Shown: one piece after another, positions 57,397 to 64,000 of the stretch
Layout of the letters: each line of letters starts with the position of its first letter
How positions within the stretch are numbered: position 1 is the first letter of the stretch
NCBI RefSeq assembly: GCF_022023855.1
Contig: NZ_CP059452.1
Location: forward strand, 179,501-243,500
Length of the DNA: 64,000 nucleotides
From: Azospirillum brasilense
GTDB lineage: Bacteria > Pseudomonadota > Alphaproteobacteria > Azospirillales > Azospirillaceae
Direction: 5' to 3'
The notes under the pieces: generated by a model
What the model was told of the DNA's origin: nothing
Seen by the model: only the letters and a program-made list of their open reading frames with translations
Database searches by the model: none
Made by a program: the position numbers and the translations under genes

Positions 57397-59808
57397 GTGA
57401 CGTTGAGCAGCATCGAGCCGCCATGGCCATCGGATGAGCGCGCCCGGATGGACCGGCTGAAGAGCTACGGCGTGCTGGACACGCCGCCGGAGGCGTCCTT
57501 CGACCGTCTGGCCCGGCTCGGCGCTCGCCATTTCCGCATGCCCATCGTGATGGTCAATCTGGTGGACGAGACGCGGCAGTGGTCCAAGGCCGGCTATGGG
57601 CTGGATACGATGGTCATTGAGCGGCGACTGTCCTTCTGCGCCCACACCATCCTCCATGACTCGGTTCTGGTCGTGCGCGATGTGCTAGAGGACGAGCGCT
57701 TCGCCGACCATGAGTTGGTCGCCGGGCCGCCGCACCTGCGTTTCTACGCGGGGGCGCCGCTGATCACGCCGGACGGGCTGCGCATCGGAACCTTCTCCCT
57801 GCTCGATCACAAGCCCCATCCGGAGTTCAGCGCGGAGGACGAGCGGGATCTGGAGGAGTTCGCCCGCCTCGCCATGCACGAGTTGGAAACCCAGGCCGCC
57901 CATCGCGCTGCCCTGGCGGCCGAGGCGCTGCTGCGGGACAAGAACGCCCTGCTGGAAAGCCTTCTGGAGAGCGTCACCGACCCGATCTTCGCCAAGGACC
58001 GCGAGCGCCGCTTCACCCTGGTCAACTCCGCGACCGCGCGCCTGTTCGGACGGGCGCGGGAGGAGGTAGCGGGCCTGACGGACGAGGATCTGTTCCCGCC
58101 GGAGGAGGCCGCACGGCTCGACGACCTGTGCGGGCGAGTGATCGCCACCGGACGGGAGGAGACGGTGGAGGAGGAGTTGCCCTTCCCGACGGAGGAGGGG
58201 AAACGCGTTCTGATGATCAGCGTCATGCCCCTGCGCGACGTCTGGGGTGCGGCCATCGGCGTCGTCGGGGTGGCCCGCGACATCACCGCCCGCAAGCGCG
58301 CGGAGGAGGCGCTGCGGTCGAGCGAGGCGCGGTTCCGCACGCTGGTCGACAACACGCCACTGCTCATGTGGATCAACCGCTCGGACGGCACCCCCGAATA
58401 CTACAACGAGGAATTGCGCGCCTACACCGGTCAGGACCCGGACGCCATGTCCGCCTGGAAGGGATTTCATCCGGACGACCGCCCCGCCTATCTGGAACTG
58501 AGGACGCGCTCGATCGCTGCGGGCACGCCCTATCAGAGCAACATCCGGATGCGGCGCGCCGACGGGGCATGGCGTTGGCACCAGTGCCGCGTGGTGCCGG
58601 TGCAGGAAAGGGGCGCCATCGTCTCCTGGATCGGCACCGCGGTGGACATCCACGACATCCGGCGCGCCCAGCAGGCGGCGGAGGAGGCCGATCGCTCGAA
58701 GGGCCGCTTCCTGGCGGCGGCCAGCCACGACCTGCGCCAGCCCATGCAATCAATCCTGCTGTTCGCCGGCGCGCTGGGCCCCCATGTCACCGGCGAGGCC
58801 GGGCAGCGGGCGCTCGACCGGCTCCAGCAGGGGCTGGACACGCTGAAGGATCTGCTGGACAGCCTGCTCGACGTGTCGCGCCTCGATGCCGGGGTGGTGG
58901 CGCCGCAGATTGAGGACTTTCCGGTCGCCGACCTGCTCGGCCCACTGTCCGCCGCCTATGCCCCGCTGGCCGAGGCCAAGGGGCTGGATTGGCGGGTCGT
59001 GCCCTTCACCGGGACGGTGCGCAGCGACCGCGTCCTGTTGGGGCGAATGCTGCGCAATCTGGTCGACAACGCCATCCGCTACACCGACCGGGGCCGCGTC
59101 ATGGTCGATTGCCGGCCCCAGGGAACGCGCCTGTGCATCGAGGTGCACGACACTGGCCAGGGCATCCCGCCCGACCAGCGGGAGCGCATCTTCGAGGAGT
59201 TCCACCAGATCGGCAACCCGGAGCGCGACCGCGACCAGGGCCTCGGCCTCGGTCTCGCCATCGTGCGCCGGCTGTCGCGTCTGCTCGACCATCCAGTGGA
59301 TCTGGTGTCGCGTCCGGAGCGCGGCTCGATCTTCTCGGTCAGCGTGCCGCTGGTCCGCCACGACGAGCCGCGTCTTCCGCCCCCCGCCACCCGGATGGCG
59401 CGGACCGACGCCATGACGGCGACCGGGGACGGGCGGCTGGCCGTGGTCGTGGAGGACGACGCCATCGTTCTGATGGGGCTGGCGGTGATGCTCGGCGAAT
59501 GGGGGTTCGAGGTGCTGACCGCCGGGAGCACCGGCGAAGCGCTGGAGCGCCTGCGCGGCGGGCGGCGGCCCGACATCGTGCTGGCCGATTACCGGTTGCG
59601 CCAGGGCCGCGTCGGCACTGAGGCTATTCTGCGCATCCGCGACCTGTTCGGCGCCGACGTGCCGGGCCTCATCGTCACCGGGGAGATCGGGCCGGAACCG
59701 CAGCGCGACGCCGCCCGGCACGGTCTCGGCCTGATGCACAAGCCGGTGACGCCGCGCCTTCTCGAAGCCGTGCTCGCACGCCATCTTGGAGCCATCGGGC
59801 CGGCTTGA
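57397..59808 (+). CDS. Hybrid sensor histidine kinase, GAF-PAS-PAS-HisKA-HATPase-REC
   Basis: An 803-residue cytoplasmic sensor without TM helices. A GAF domain spans about 20-165 (VMVNLVDETRQWSKAGYG). Two PAS domains follow (about 185-300 and 305-425, the second with a PAC region). The HisKA box has H444 in AAASHDLRQPMQSILLFAG. The ATPase part has NLVDNAIRYTDRG, DTGQGIP and GLGLGLAIV. The C-terminal receiver has D731 in VLADYRLRQG. Starts at GTG 57397 after AAGGG. It probably senses a small ligand or redox state and passes phosphate through its own receiver. No response regulator with an output domain is adjacent, so the target is unknown. Confidence 0.93.
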   Translation: MTLSSIEPPWPSDERARMDRLKSYGVLDTPPEASFDRLARLGARHFRMPIVMVNLVDETRQWSKAGYGLDTMVIERRLSFCAHTILHDSVLVVRDVLEDERFADHELVAGPPHLRFYAGAPLITPDGLRIGTFSLLDHKPHPEFSAEDERDLEEFARLAMHELETQAAHRAALAAEALLRDKNALLESLLESVTDPIFAKDRERRFTLVNSATARLFGRAREEVAGLTDEDLFPPEEAARLDDLCGRVIATGREETVEEELPFPTEEGKRVLMISVMPLRDVWGAAIGVVGVARDITARKRAEEALRSSEARFRTLVDNTPLLMWINRSDGTPEYYNEELRAYTGQDPDAMSAWKGFHPDDRPAYLELRTRSIAAGTPYQSNIRMRRADGAWRWHQCRVVPVQERGAIVSWIGTAVDIHDIRRAQQAAEEADRSKGRFLAAASHDLRQPMQSILLFAGALGPHVTGEAGQRALDRLQQGLDTLKDLLDSLLDVSRLDAGVVAPQIEDFPVADLLGPLSAAYAPLAEAKGLDWRVVPFTGTVRSDRVLLGRMLRNLVDNAIRYTDRGRVMVDCRPQGTRLCIEVHDTGQGIPPDQRERIFEEFHQIGNPERDRDQGLGLGLAIVRRLSRLLDHPVDLVSRPERGSIFSVSVPLVRHDEPRLPPPATRMARTDAMTATGDGRLAVVVEDDAIVLMGLAVMLGEWGFEVLTAGSTGEALERLRGGRRPDIVLADYRLRQGRVGTEAILRIRDLFGADVPGLIVTGEIGPEPQRDAARHGLGLMHKPVTPRLLEAVLARHLGAIGPA

Positions 59809-59873
59809 GCGTTGCTATCACCAGCGGCGCCGACGGCGCCGCGCCGTGCGAAGGTTATGGAGGAGACAACAGA

Positions 59874-60368
59874 GTGCCATCCCTGTCGAAAGGCCTTGCC
59901 ATGGTCGCCGTCGCGGCGGCGCTCGCCGGGTGCCAGTTTCCCGGCTTCCCGTCGCCGCAGCAGACGGCCACCCTGCCGCCCCCGACCGTGCCGAAGCCGC
60001 CGCCCGAGGAGCGCGGGATCTGGATCGTCGGCAGCCCGTCCATGCGGGGGGCGGTCGGCACCGCGGCCAGCCGATTCAACAGCACGCCCGACACCCAGCC
60101 GCGCCTCGTCGCCGAGGGCACCAACAGCGGATTCCGCAGCTTCTGCGCCGGGGTGGGGCTGGAGCATCCCGACATGGTGGTCTCCGACCGCCGCATCGGG
60201 GCCGAGGAGCAGAAGCGCTGCCGGGCCAAGGGCATCACCATGATGGAGTACGAGCTTGGTCCCAAGCAGTTCGTCTACGTCAAGGACGCCCACATGATGA
60301 CCATCCCCGGCGTGCGCGACTTCACGGACAGCTGGGGCGTGAAGGGCAAGCCGGTGCGCGGGGCCTGA
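59874..60368 (+). CDS. Lipoprotein with PstS-like binding domain
   Basis: A 164-residue lipoprotein. GTG 59874 follows GGAGGAGA and gives a lipobox AALAGC, with the acylated Cys near residue 20. After a proline-rich stretch, IWIVGSPSMRGAVGTAASRFN and GTNSGFRSFCAGVGLEHPDMVVSDRRI follow the order of a phosphate-type (PstS) binding fold: a Ser/Thr loop, a Gly-Ser-type loop and a D-x-x-x-S-x-R segment. The length suits only about one lobe, so it may not bind ligand as PstS does. It follows the hybrid kinase by 65 bp on the same strand and could be a periplasmic partner of it. Its stop abuts that of the convergent haemoglobin gene. Confidence 0.72.
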   Translation: MPSLSKGLAMVAVAAALAGCQFPGFPSPQQTATLPPPTVPKPPPEERGIWIVGSPSMRGAVGTAASRFNSTPDTQPRLVAEGTNSGFRSFCAGVGLEHPDMVVSDRRIGAEEQKRCRAKGITMMEYELGPKQFVYVKDAHMMTIPGVRDFTDSWGVKGKPVRGA

Positions 60369-60860
60369 TCAGCGGCCTGCGGCGGCGTCGGCAGCGGCCT
60401 GCTTGCGGAAGAAATCCACCCCCATCTGGATGCTGCGCCCGATGTTGGCCGCGCGGTCCTCGAAGAAGGCGGCGGCCTCGGGCGTGCAGACCTCGGCCGT
60501 CGTCTCGCGGAACAGCTCCAGCCAGCGCTCGAAATGCGCCGGCCCGATGTCGAAGCGGACATGGGCGGGCAGGGGGCGCCCGTCGTAGCGGTGGGTCAGC
60601 AGGGCGACCGAGGACCAGAAGTCGATCATCTTCTGGAGATGCGGCTCCCAGTCGGTGATCGCCGCGCCGAACACCGGGCCGAGCAGGGCGTCGTCGCGGA
60701 TCTTGCCATAGAAGGTGCGGACGAGGGCTTCGATCATCGCCTCGTCGATGCCGGTCTTGGCGACCCGCTCGGCGATGGTGGCGGATTGGGGGGTGGGTGC
60801 GGTCTGGTCCAAGGCGGTGGCGTCCCGAAAAAACATGAGGCGAACAAGACCCCGCACCAT
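60369..60860 (-). CDS. Group III truncated haemoglobin
   Basis: A 163-residue protein whose core (about 35-155) is a group III truncated globin. The B10 tyrosine is Y51 in RTFYGKIRDDALLGPVF. The proximal haem ligand is probably H100 in GRPLPAHVRF, and W113 in HFERWLELF matches the conserved G8 tryptophan. The N-terminal 30 residues look unstructured; ATG 60836 is an alternative start. These globins bind O2 and NO and are thought to act in NO or peroxide handling. The stop codon abuts the lipoprotein gene's stop. Confidence 0.9.
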   Translation of the reverse strand: MVRGLVRLMFFRDATALDQTAPTPQSATIAERVAKTGIDEAMIEALVRTFYGKIRDDALLGPVFGAAITDWEPHLQKMIDFWSSVALLTHRYDGRPLPAHVRFDIGPAHFERWLELFRETTAEVCTPEAAAFFEDRAANIGRSIQMGVDFFRKQAAADAAAGR

Positions 60861-60904
60861 ACCCGTCCCGGCGGCACACCGCCACCCGTGCAGGGCATTG
60901 AACT

Positions 60905-60927
60905 CCCTCTCCCCTGAGGGGAGAGGG
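60905..60927. repeat. Dispersed hairpin, downstream of lutC
   Basis: CCCTCTCCCC-TGA-GGGGAGAGGG, the same 10-bp stem as elsewhere in the window. It lies 31 bp past the lutC stop and 45 bp before the haemoglobin start, both on the minus strand. It may act as a weak transcript end or processing site, without a T-run. Confidence 0.75.
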
Positions 60928-60957
60928 TTATGAACGTCGAACGCGCTCTCCGCACCC

Positions 60958-61629
60958 TTACCGGATGATAACCACCACCAGCCGCTTCGGCCCGTGGACG
61001 CCGTAGGCCAGCGTCTGCTCGATGTCCGCCGTCTTCGACGGGCCGGAGATCAGCAAGGCGTTGGTCGGCATGCCGTCGGCCCAGCGGTTCTCGGTCATCG
61101 CCTGCCAGAAGGTGTCGTACAGCGCGTCGGCGCGCAGCAGCGCCAAGTGCATGTGCGGCACCAGCGACATCAGCCGCGGCTCCTCCGGCGTCGGCCAGAC
61201 GATCAGGCTGCCGGTGTCGGCGATGGCGCCCAGCGTCGTGGTGATGCCGGCGTCGATGCCGTCGAACAGCCGCTCCTTGAAGGTCTCGACCCGGTCGGCG
61301 TAAGGGATCAGCTCCGGACCGCCCGCCATCCCGGACGCCGTCCATTCGGCTGACAGGCGCGCCCCGGCCTCGGTCGCCGGACCGAAGAGCAGGTTGCGGG
61401 TACCCTGCGCCTTGAGGAAGGCCTGGACGTCGGTGGGCCAGTCGGCCTCCGTCGTCTCCAGGAATTCCGTATGGACGGCTTCCATCATGCGCTTGATGCG
61501 CTCCAGCCGTTCCGCGCCGTCCCAGCGCTTGTTGCGCAGGACGGCGAAGTCGGACTCCGGCGGGGGCAGCGGGTGGGCGTCGCGCCCGGCGCGCAGCTTG
61601 CCCAGGATCGCATTTCTGGACTCAGACAT
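60958..61629 (-). CDS. lutC: Lactate utilisation protein C (LUD domain)
   Basis: A 223-residue LUD-domain protein of the LutC/YkgG family, third member of the L-lactate oxidation complex. Start ATG 61629 (MSESRNAILGKL) lies within the last codons of lutB, an 8-bp overlap. The core has ATEAGARLSAEWT, GAIADTGSLIVWPTPEEPRLMSL and LISGPSKTADIEQTLAYGVHGP, the typical LUD C-terminus. It works in the cytoplasm with LutA and LutB to oxidise lactate to pyruvate. It ends the lutA-lutB-lutC order seen here on the minus strand. Confidence 0.95.
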   Translation of the reverse strand: MSESRNAILGKLRAGRDAHPLPPPESDFAVLRNKRWDGAERLERIKRMMEAVHTEFLETTEADWPTDVQAFLKAQGTRNLLFGPATEAGARLSAEWTASGMAGGPELIPYADRVETFKERLFDGIDAGITTTLGAIADTGSLIVWPTPEEPRLMSLVPHMHLALLRADALYDTFWQAMTENRWADGMPTNALLISGPSKTADIEQTLAYGVHGPKRLVVVIIR

Positions 61630-63046
61630 CGGGAATCCCCTTCTCGCGGGCGAGGGCATGGAGCGTGCGGCTGGCGAAGCGCGGCTTGGACCGCACGTTC
61701 GTCCACTCCTTCAGCAGCGGCAGGCTGGCGGGGGCGGCGTTGCCCAGCTTGGCCAGCAGCGCCGTCGCGAACTGGTAGGCGAGCGGCGAGGCGTAGGTCA
61801 TCGACCAGCCCTTCCACACCATCGCCTCCGCCTTGCTGGCGTGCGACCCGGCGCCCTTCACGGCGTCGCCGGGATGCACGGCCTCCGACCGCAGGCGGCC
61901 CATAATCTCCACGATGGGGATCTTGACCGGGCAGATCTCGACGCAGGCGTTGCACATGGTGCAGGCGTGCGGCAGCTCGCCCCGCTTCTCCAGTCCTTCC
62001 ACCTGTGGCATCAGGATCGAGCCGATCGGGCCGGGGTAAGGCGCCTGATAGGCGTGGCCGCCGACCTTGGTGTAGACCGGGCAATGGTTCATGCAGGCGC
62101 CGCAGCGGATGCAGCGCAGCGTGTTGCGCAGCTCCTCGTCGGCGTAGATGCCTGACCGCCCGTTGTCGAGGATCACCAGATGGATCTCGTTCGGGCCGTC
62201 CTTCTCACCCTCCTTGCGGGGGCTGGAGATCATGTTGACGTAGGTGGTGATCGGCTGGGCGGTGGCGGAGCGGGTCAGCAGGCTGATGACCGGCGGCACG
62301 TCCTCCAGCTTCTCGACGACCTTCTCCAGGCCCATGACGGCGATGTGGACGGGCGGCACTGTGGTGCTCATGCGCCCGTTGCCCTCGTTCTCCACCAGAC
62401 AGAGTGTGCCCGTCTCCGCCACCGCCATGTTGACGCCGGAAATGCCGACGTCGGCGGTCGCGAACTTCTTGCGCAGGACGCGGCGGGCGAGGTCGGTGAG
62501 CTGGGCCACGTCCTCGGTGTATTCCGCTTCCTTGATCTTCTGCTTGAACAGGTGGGCGATCTGTTTGGTGTTCATGTGGATCGCCGGCATGATGATGTGC
62601 GAGGGCATCGCCTCATCAAGCTGGACGATGTATTCGCCGAGGTCGCTTTCCAGGCTTTCGATGCCGTGCTTTTCCAGGAAGGCGTTGAGGTGCATCTCCT
62701 CCGACACCATCGACTTGCCCTTGACCACCAGCTTCGCGTTCACGCGCTGCATGATGGACAGGACGATGGCGTTGGCCTCGTCGGTGGTCGACGCCCAATG
62801 GACCTGGATGCCGTTCTTCGTGCAGTTGGCTTCCAGCTTCTCCAGCAGTTCCGGCAGCTTGGACAGGGCGCGCAGCCGGACCGAGGCGCCGAGCGTCCGC
62901 ACCCCGTTCCACTCGGCGGTGTCGGCGAACTGCACCGCGCGCTTGGACATCAGCCCGTCCATGGCGCGGCGGAAGTTGCCGCGAAGCTGCTGGTCCTGAA
63001 GCGCCGCGCTGGAGGCCTTGGCAAAATTGATGCTGGTCTCACCCAT
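61622..63046 (-). CDS. lutB: Lactate utilisation iron-sulfur protein B
   Basis: A 474-residue protein of the LutB/YkgF family. It has an N-terminal LUD domain (GISGVNMAVAETGTLCLVENEGNGR) and two 4Fe-4S motifs: CIRCGACMNHCP near residue 312 and CTMCNACVEICP near 362. It carries electrons from lactate oxidation to the quinone pool or another carrier. The start overlaps the lutA stop by 8 bp and its end overlaps lutC, so the three are translationally coupled. Confidence 0.96.
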   Translation of the reverse strand: MGETSINFAKASSAALQDQQLRGNFRRAMDGLMSKRAVQFADTAEWNGVRTLGASVRLRALSKLPELLEKLEANCTKNGIQVHWASTTDEANAIVLSIMQRVNAKLVVKGKSMVSEEMHLNAFLEKHGIESLESDLGEYIVQLDEAMPSHIIMPAIHMNTKQIAHLFKQKIKEAEYTEDVAQLTDLARRVLRKKFATADVGISGVNMAVAETGTLCLVENEGNGRMSTTVPPVHIAVMGLEKVVEKLEDVPPVISLLTRSATAQPITTYVNMISSPRKEGEKDGPNEIHLVILDNGRSGIYADEELRNTLRCIRCGACMNHCPVYTKVGGHAYQAPYPGPIGSILMPQVEGLEKRGELPHACTMCNACVEICPVKIPIVEIMGRLRSEAVHPGDAVKGAGSHASKAEAMVWKGWSMTYASPLAYQFATALLAKLGNAAPASLPLLKEWTNVRSKPRFASRTLHALAREKGIPDV

Positions 63047-63824
63047 GGGTGCGCTCCTTCAGGAACTGGGCGATGTGGACGCCGCGGACCGGCTTCTTGC
63101 CGCCTTCCAGCGCGCCGGAGATGTTCATCAGGCAGCCGCAGTCGCCGGACACCACGGCCTTGGCCCCGGTGTTCTCGATGTCCGCCACCTTGTCGCCGAC
63201 CATGGCGGCGGAAATCTCCGGATGGCGCACCGCGAAGGTGCCGCCGAAGCCGCAGCATTCCTTCTCCCGCTGCAGTTCGACCAGTTCGACGTTGGCGAGC
63301 TGGCGCAGCAGGGCCTTCGGCTCGTCGGTCACGCCCATTTCGCGCTGGGCGTGGCAGGAGGCGTGCCACGTGATCTTCACCGGCGGCCCCTGGTCCTCGA
63401 ATTTGACCTTGAGAACCTGGACGAGGAATTGGGTCAGCTCCCACACGCGGGACGCCACCTGACAAGCGCGGGCCTCGTCCGGCTCGCCCTTGAACAGGTC
63501 GGGCCAGTGCTTGCTCATCATGCCGGCGCAGGAGCCCGACGGCACGACGATGGGCCAGTCGCCGGGGAAGTAGTCGAGCTGCGCGCGCGCGACCTTCAGC
63601 GCCTCCTCCCGGTAGCCGGAGTTGTAGGCGGGCTGGCCGCAGCAGCTCTGCCCCTGCGGGAAGACGACGCGGACGCCCTGCGCCTTCAGCAGCTCCATGC
63701 CGGCCATGCCGGCTTCCGGGTAGAACAGGTCGACCAGACAGGTGCCGAAGAAATAAACGCTGTCAGGGCGTTCGATGGCGGGCCGTTCGATGTCGGTCCG
63801 GCTTATGGTGCCGTCGTGGCTCAT
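63039..63824 (-). CDS. lutA: Lactate utilisation protein A (CCG-domain)
   Basis: A 261-residue protein with two cysteine-rich CCG domains: SCCGQPAYNSGY near residue 60 and ECCGFGGTFAV near 190, typical of LutA/GlpC/HdrB-type proteins that hold an iron-sulfur or similar cluster. HASCHAQREMG carries a further conserved Cys. ATG 63824 follows GGGAGGAGG-like sequence; the longer frame to 63908 is non-conserved and Arg-rich. First of the lutABC run, 19 bp downstream of the partial dehydrogenase gene at the right edge. Confidence 0.95.
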   Translation of the reverse strand: MSHDGTISRTDIERPAIERPDSVYFFGTCLVDLFYPEAGMAGMELLKAQGVRVVFPQGQSCCGQPAYNSGYREEALKVARAQLDYFPGDWPIVVPSGSCAGMMSKHWPDLFKGEPDEARACQVASRVWELTQFLVQVLKVKFEDQGPPVKITWHASCHAQREMGVTDEPKALLRQLANVELVELQREKECCGFGGTFAVRHPEISAAMVGDKVADIENTGAKAVVSGDCGCLMNISGALEGGKKPVRGVHIAQFLKERTHG

Positions 63825-63843
63825 GATTTTCCTCCCTCCCGCC

Positions 63844-63999
63844 TCAGAACGCGGGTTCCGACGCGCGCGTGGAGGCCGTGGCGGAAGCCTTCGGCGTCGA
63901 GCAGGCATCGACCAGATAGACGATGGAACGGTACGGCAAGCCGGAGTGGTCGGACAGGCCGATTTCGCAGGTCCGGCTGTTCGAATAGCCGGCCTTGGC
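63844..63999 (-). CDS. 3' end of FAD/Fe-S oxidoreductase, probable D-lactate dehydrogenase (partial)
   Basis: The last 52 codons of a minus-strand gene that enters from the right edge and stops at 63844. The peptide contains SNSRTCEIGLSDHSG and PYRSIVYLVDACS, resembling the C-terminus of two-domain FAD-binding plus Fe-S proteins of the D-lactate dehydrogenase/YdiJ type. The match is short. Its position directly upstream of lutABC supports a lactate role: it would supply D-lactate oxidation beside the L-lactate complex. The start and FAD domain are outside the window. Confidence 0.6.
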   Translation of the reverse strand, partial: AKAGYSNSRTCEIGLSDHSGLPYRSIVYLVDACSTPKASATASTRASEPAF

Positions 64000-64000
64000 C

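Overview
The window is a GC-rich, densely coded stretch of chromosome or chromid. Gene content suggests an alphaproteobacterium near Azospirillum (Rhodospirillales): an IalB-family protein, Tat-exported proteins, an amino acid:[carrier protein] ligase cluster, lutABC and a large autotransporter. This placement is inferred from gene families, not from a marker gene. No rRNA, tRNA, CRISPR array, IS element or integrase was found.

Left part (1-16 kb). A radical-SAM DNA repair-type protein is cut by the left edge. A Tat-exported serine hydrolase and an FtsX-type permease without an adjacent ATPase follow. Next is a divergent acyl-CoA locus. On the minus strand are a CaiB/BaiF CoA-transferase, a LysR regulator and a thioesterase. 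On the plus strand are a thiolase, a DUF35 protein, a MaoC hydratase, an SDR, a complete iron/phosphonate-type ABC importer (binding protein, fused permease, ATPase) and an enoyl-CoA hydratase. The divergent spacer holds two identical LysR-type dyads. The locus reads as uptake plus CoA-dependent breakdown of an unidentified organic acid. Inverted copies of a palindromic repeat bracket the permease-ATPase-hydratase part.

Middle part (16-32 kb). A TPR-sulfotransferase and a TPR-glycosyltransferase face a minus-strand autotransporter-ialB pair; osmC follows. The plus-strand run at 24.5-32.2 kb is a tight cluster: carrier protein, acyl-CoA dehydrogenase homologue, amino acid:[carrier protein] ligase (a truncated seryl-tRNA synthetase homologue with its three zinc ligands visible), DUF1839, a GH2 glycosidase and a fused double alpha/beta hydrolase. 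It probably loads an amino acid on a carrier protein and modifies it for an unknown purpose.

Right-centre (32-52 kb). This is a cell-surface and secretion island. It holds a minus-strand triad of two tail-collar (Mdp-like) proteins around a DUF6916 protein, a GNAT acetyltransferase, and a 3,428-residue adhesin with an LEPR-type N-terminal motif, DUF4347, ten near-identical Ig-like repeats and a Gly/Pro-rich tail. Four export genes follow directly: a TolC-like outer-membrane lipoprotein, a small HlyD adaptor, a GAF-HlyD fusion and a PqqD-like/M50 protease/HlyD fusion. No ABC ATPase is present. This ATPase-less, protease-containing export set with its giant substrate is the best candidate here for an undescribed system.

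Right part (52-64 kb). Mostly housekeeping and stress genes: a 17-kDa-antigen-like protein, a large MscS channel, a DUF3750 protein, a LOG-family enzyme, a GAF-PAS-PAS hybrid kinase, a PstS-like lipoprotein and a group III truncated haemoglobin. The lactate-utilisation genes lutA-lutB-lutC follow, with the 3' end of a probable FAD/Fe-S D-lactate dehydrogenase at the right edge.
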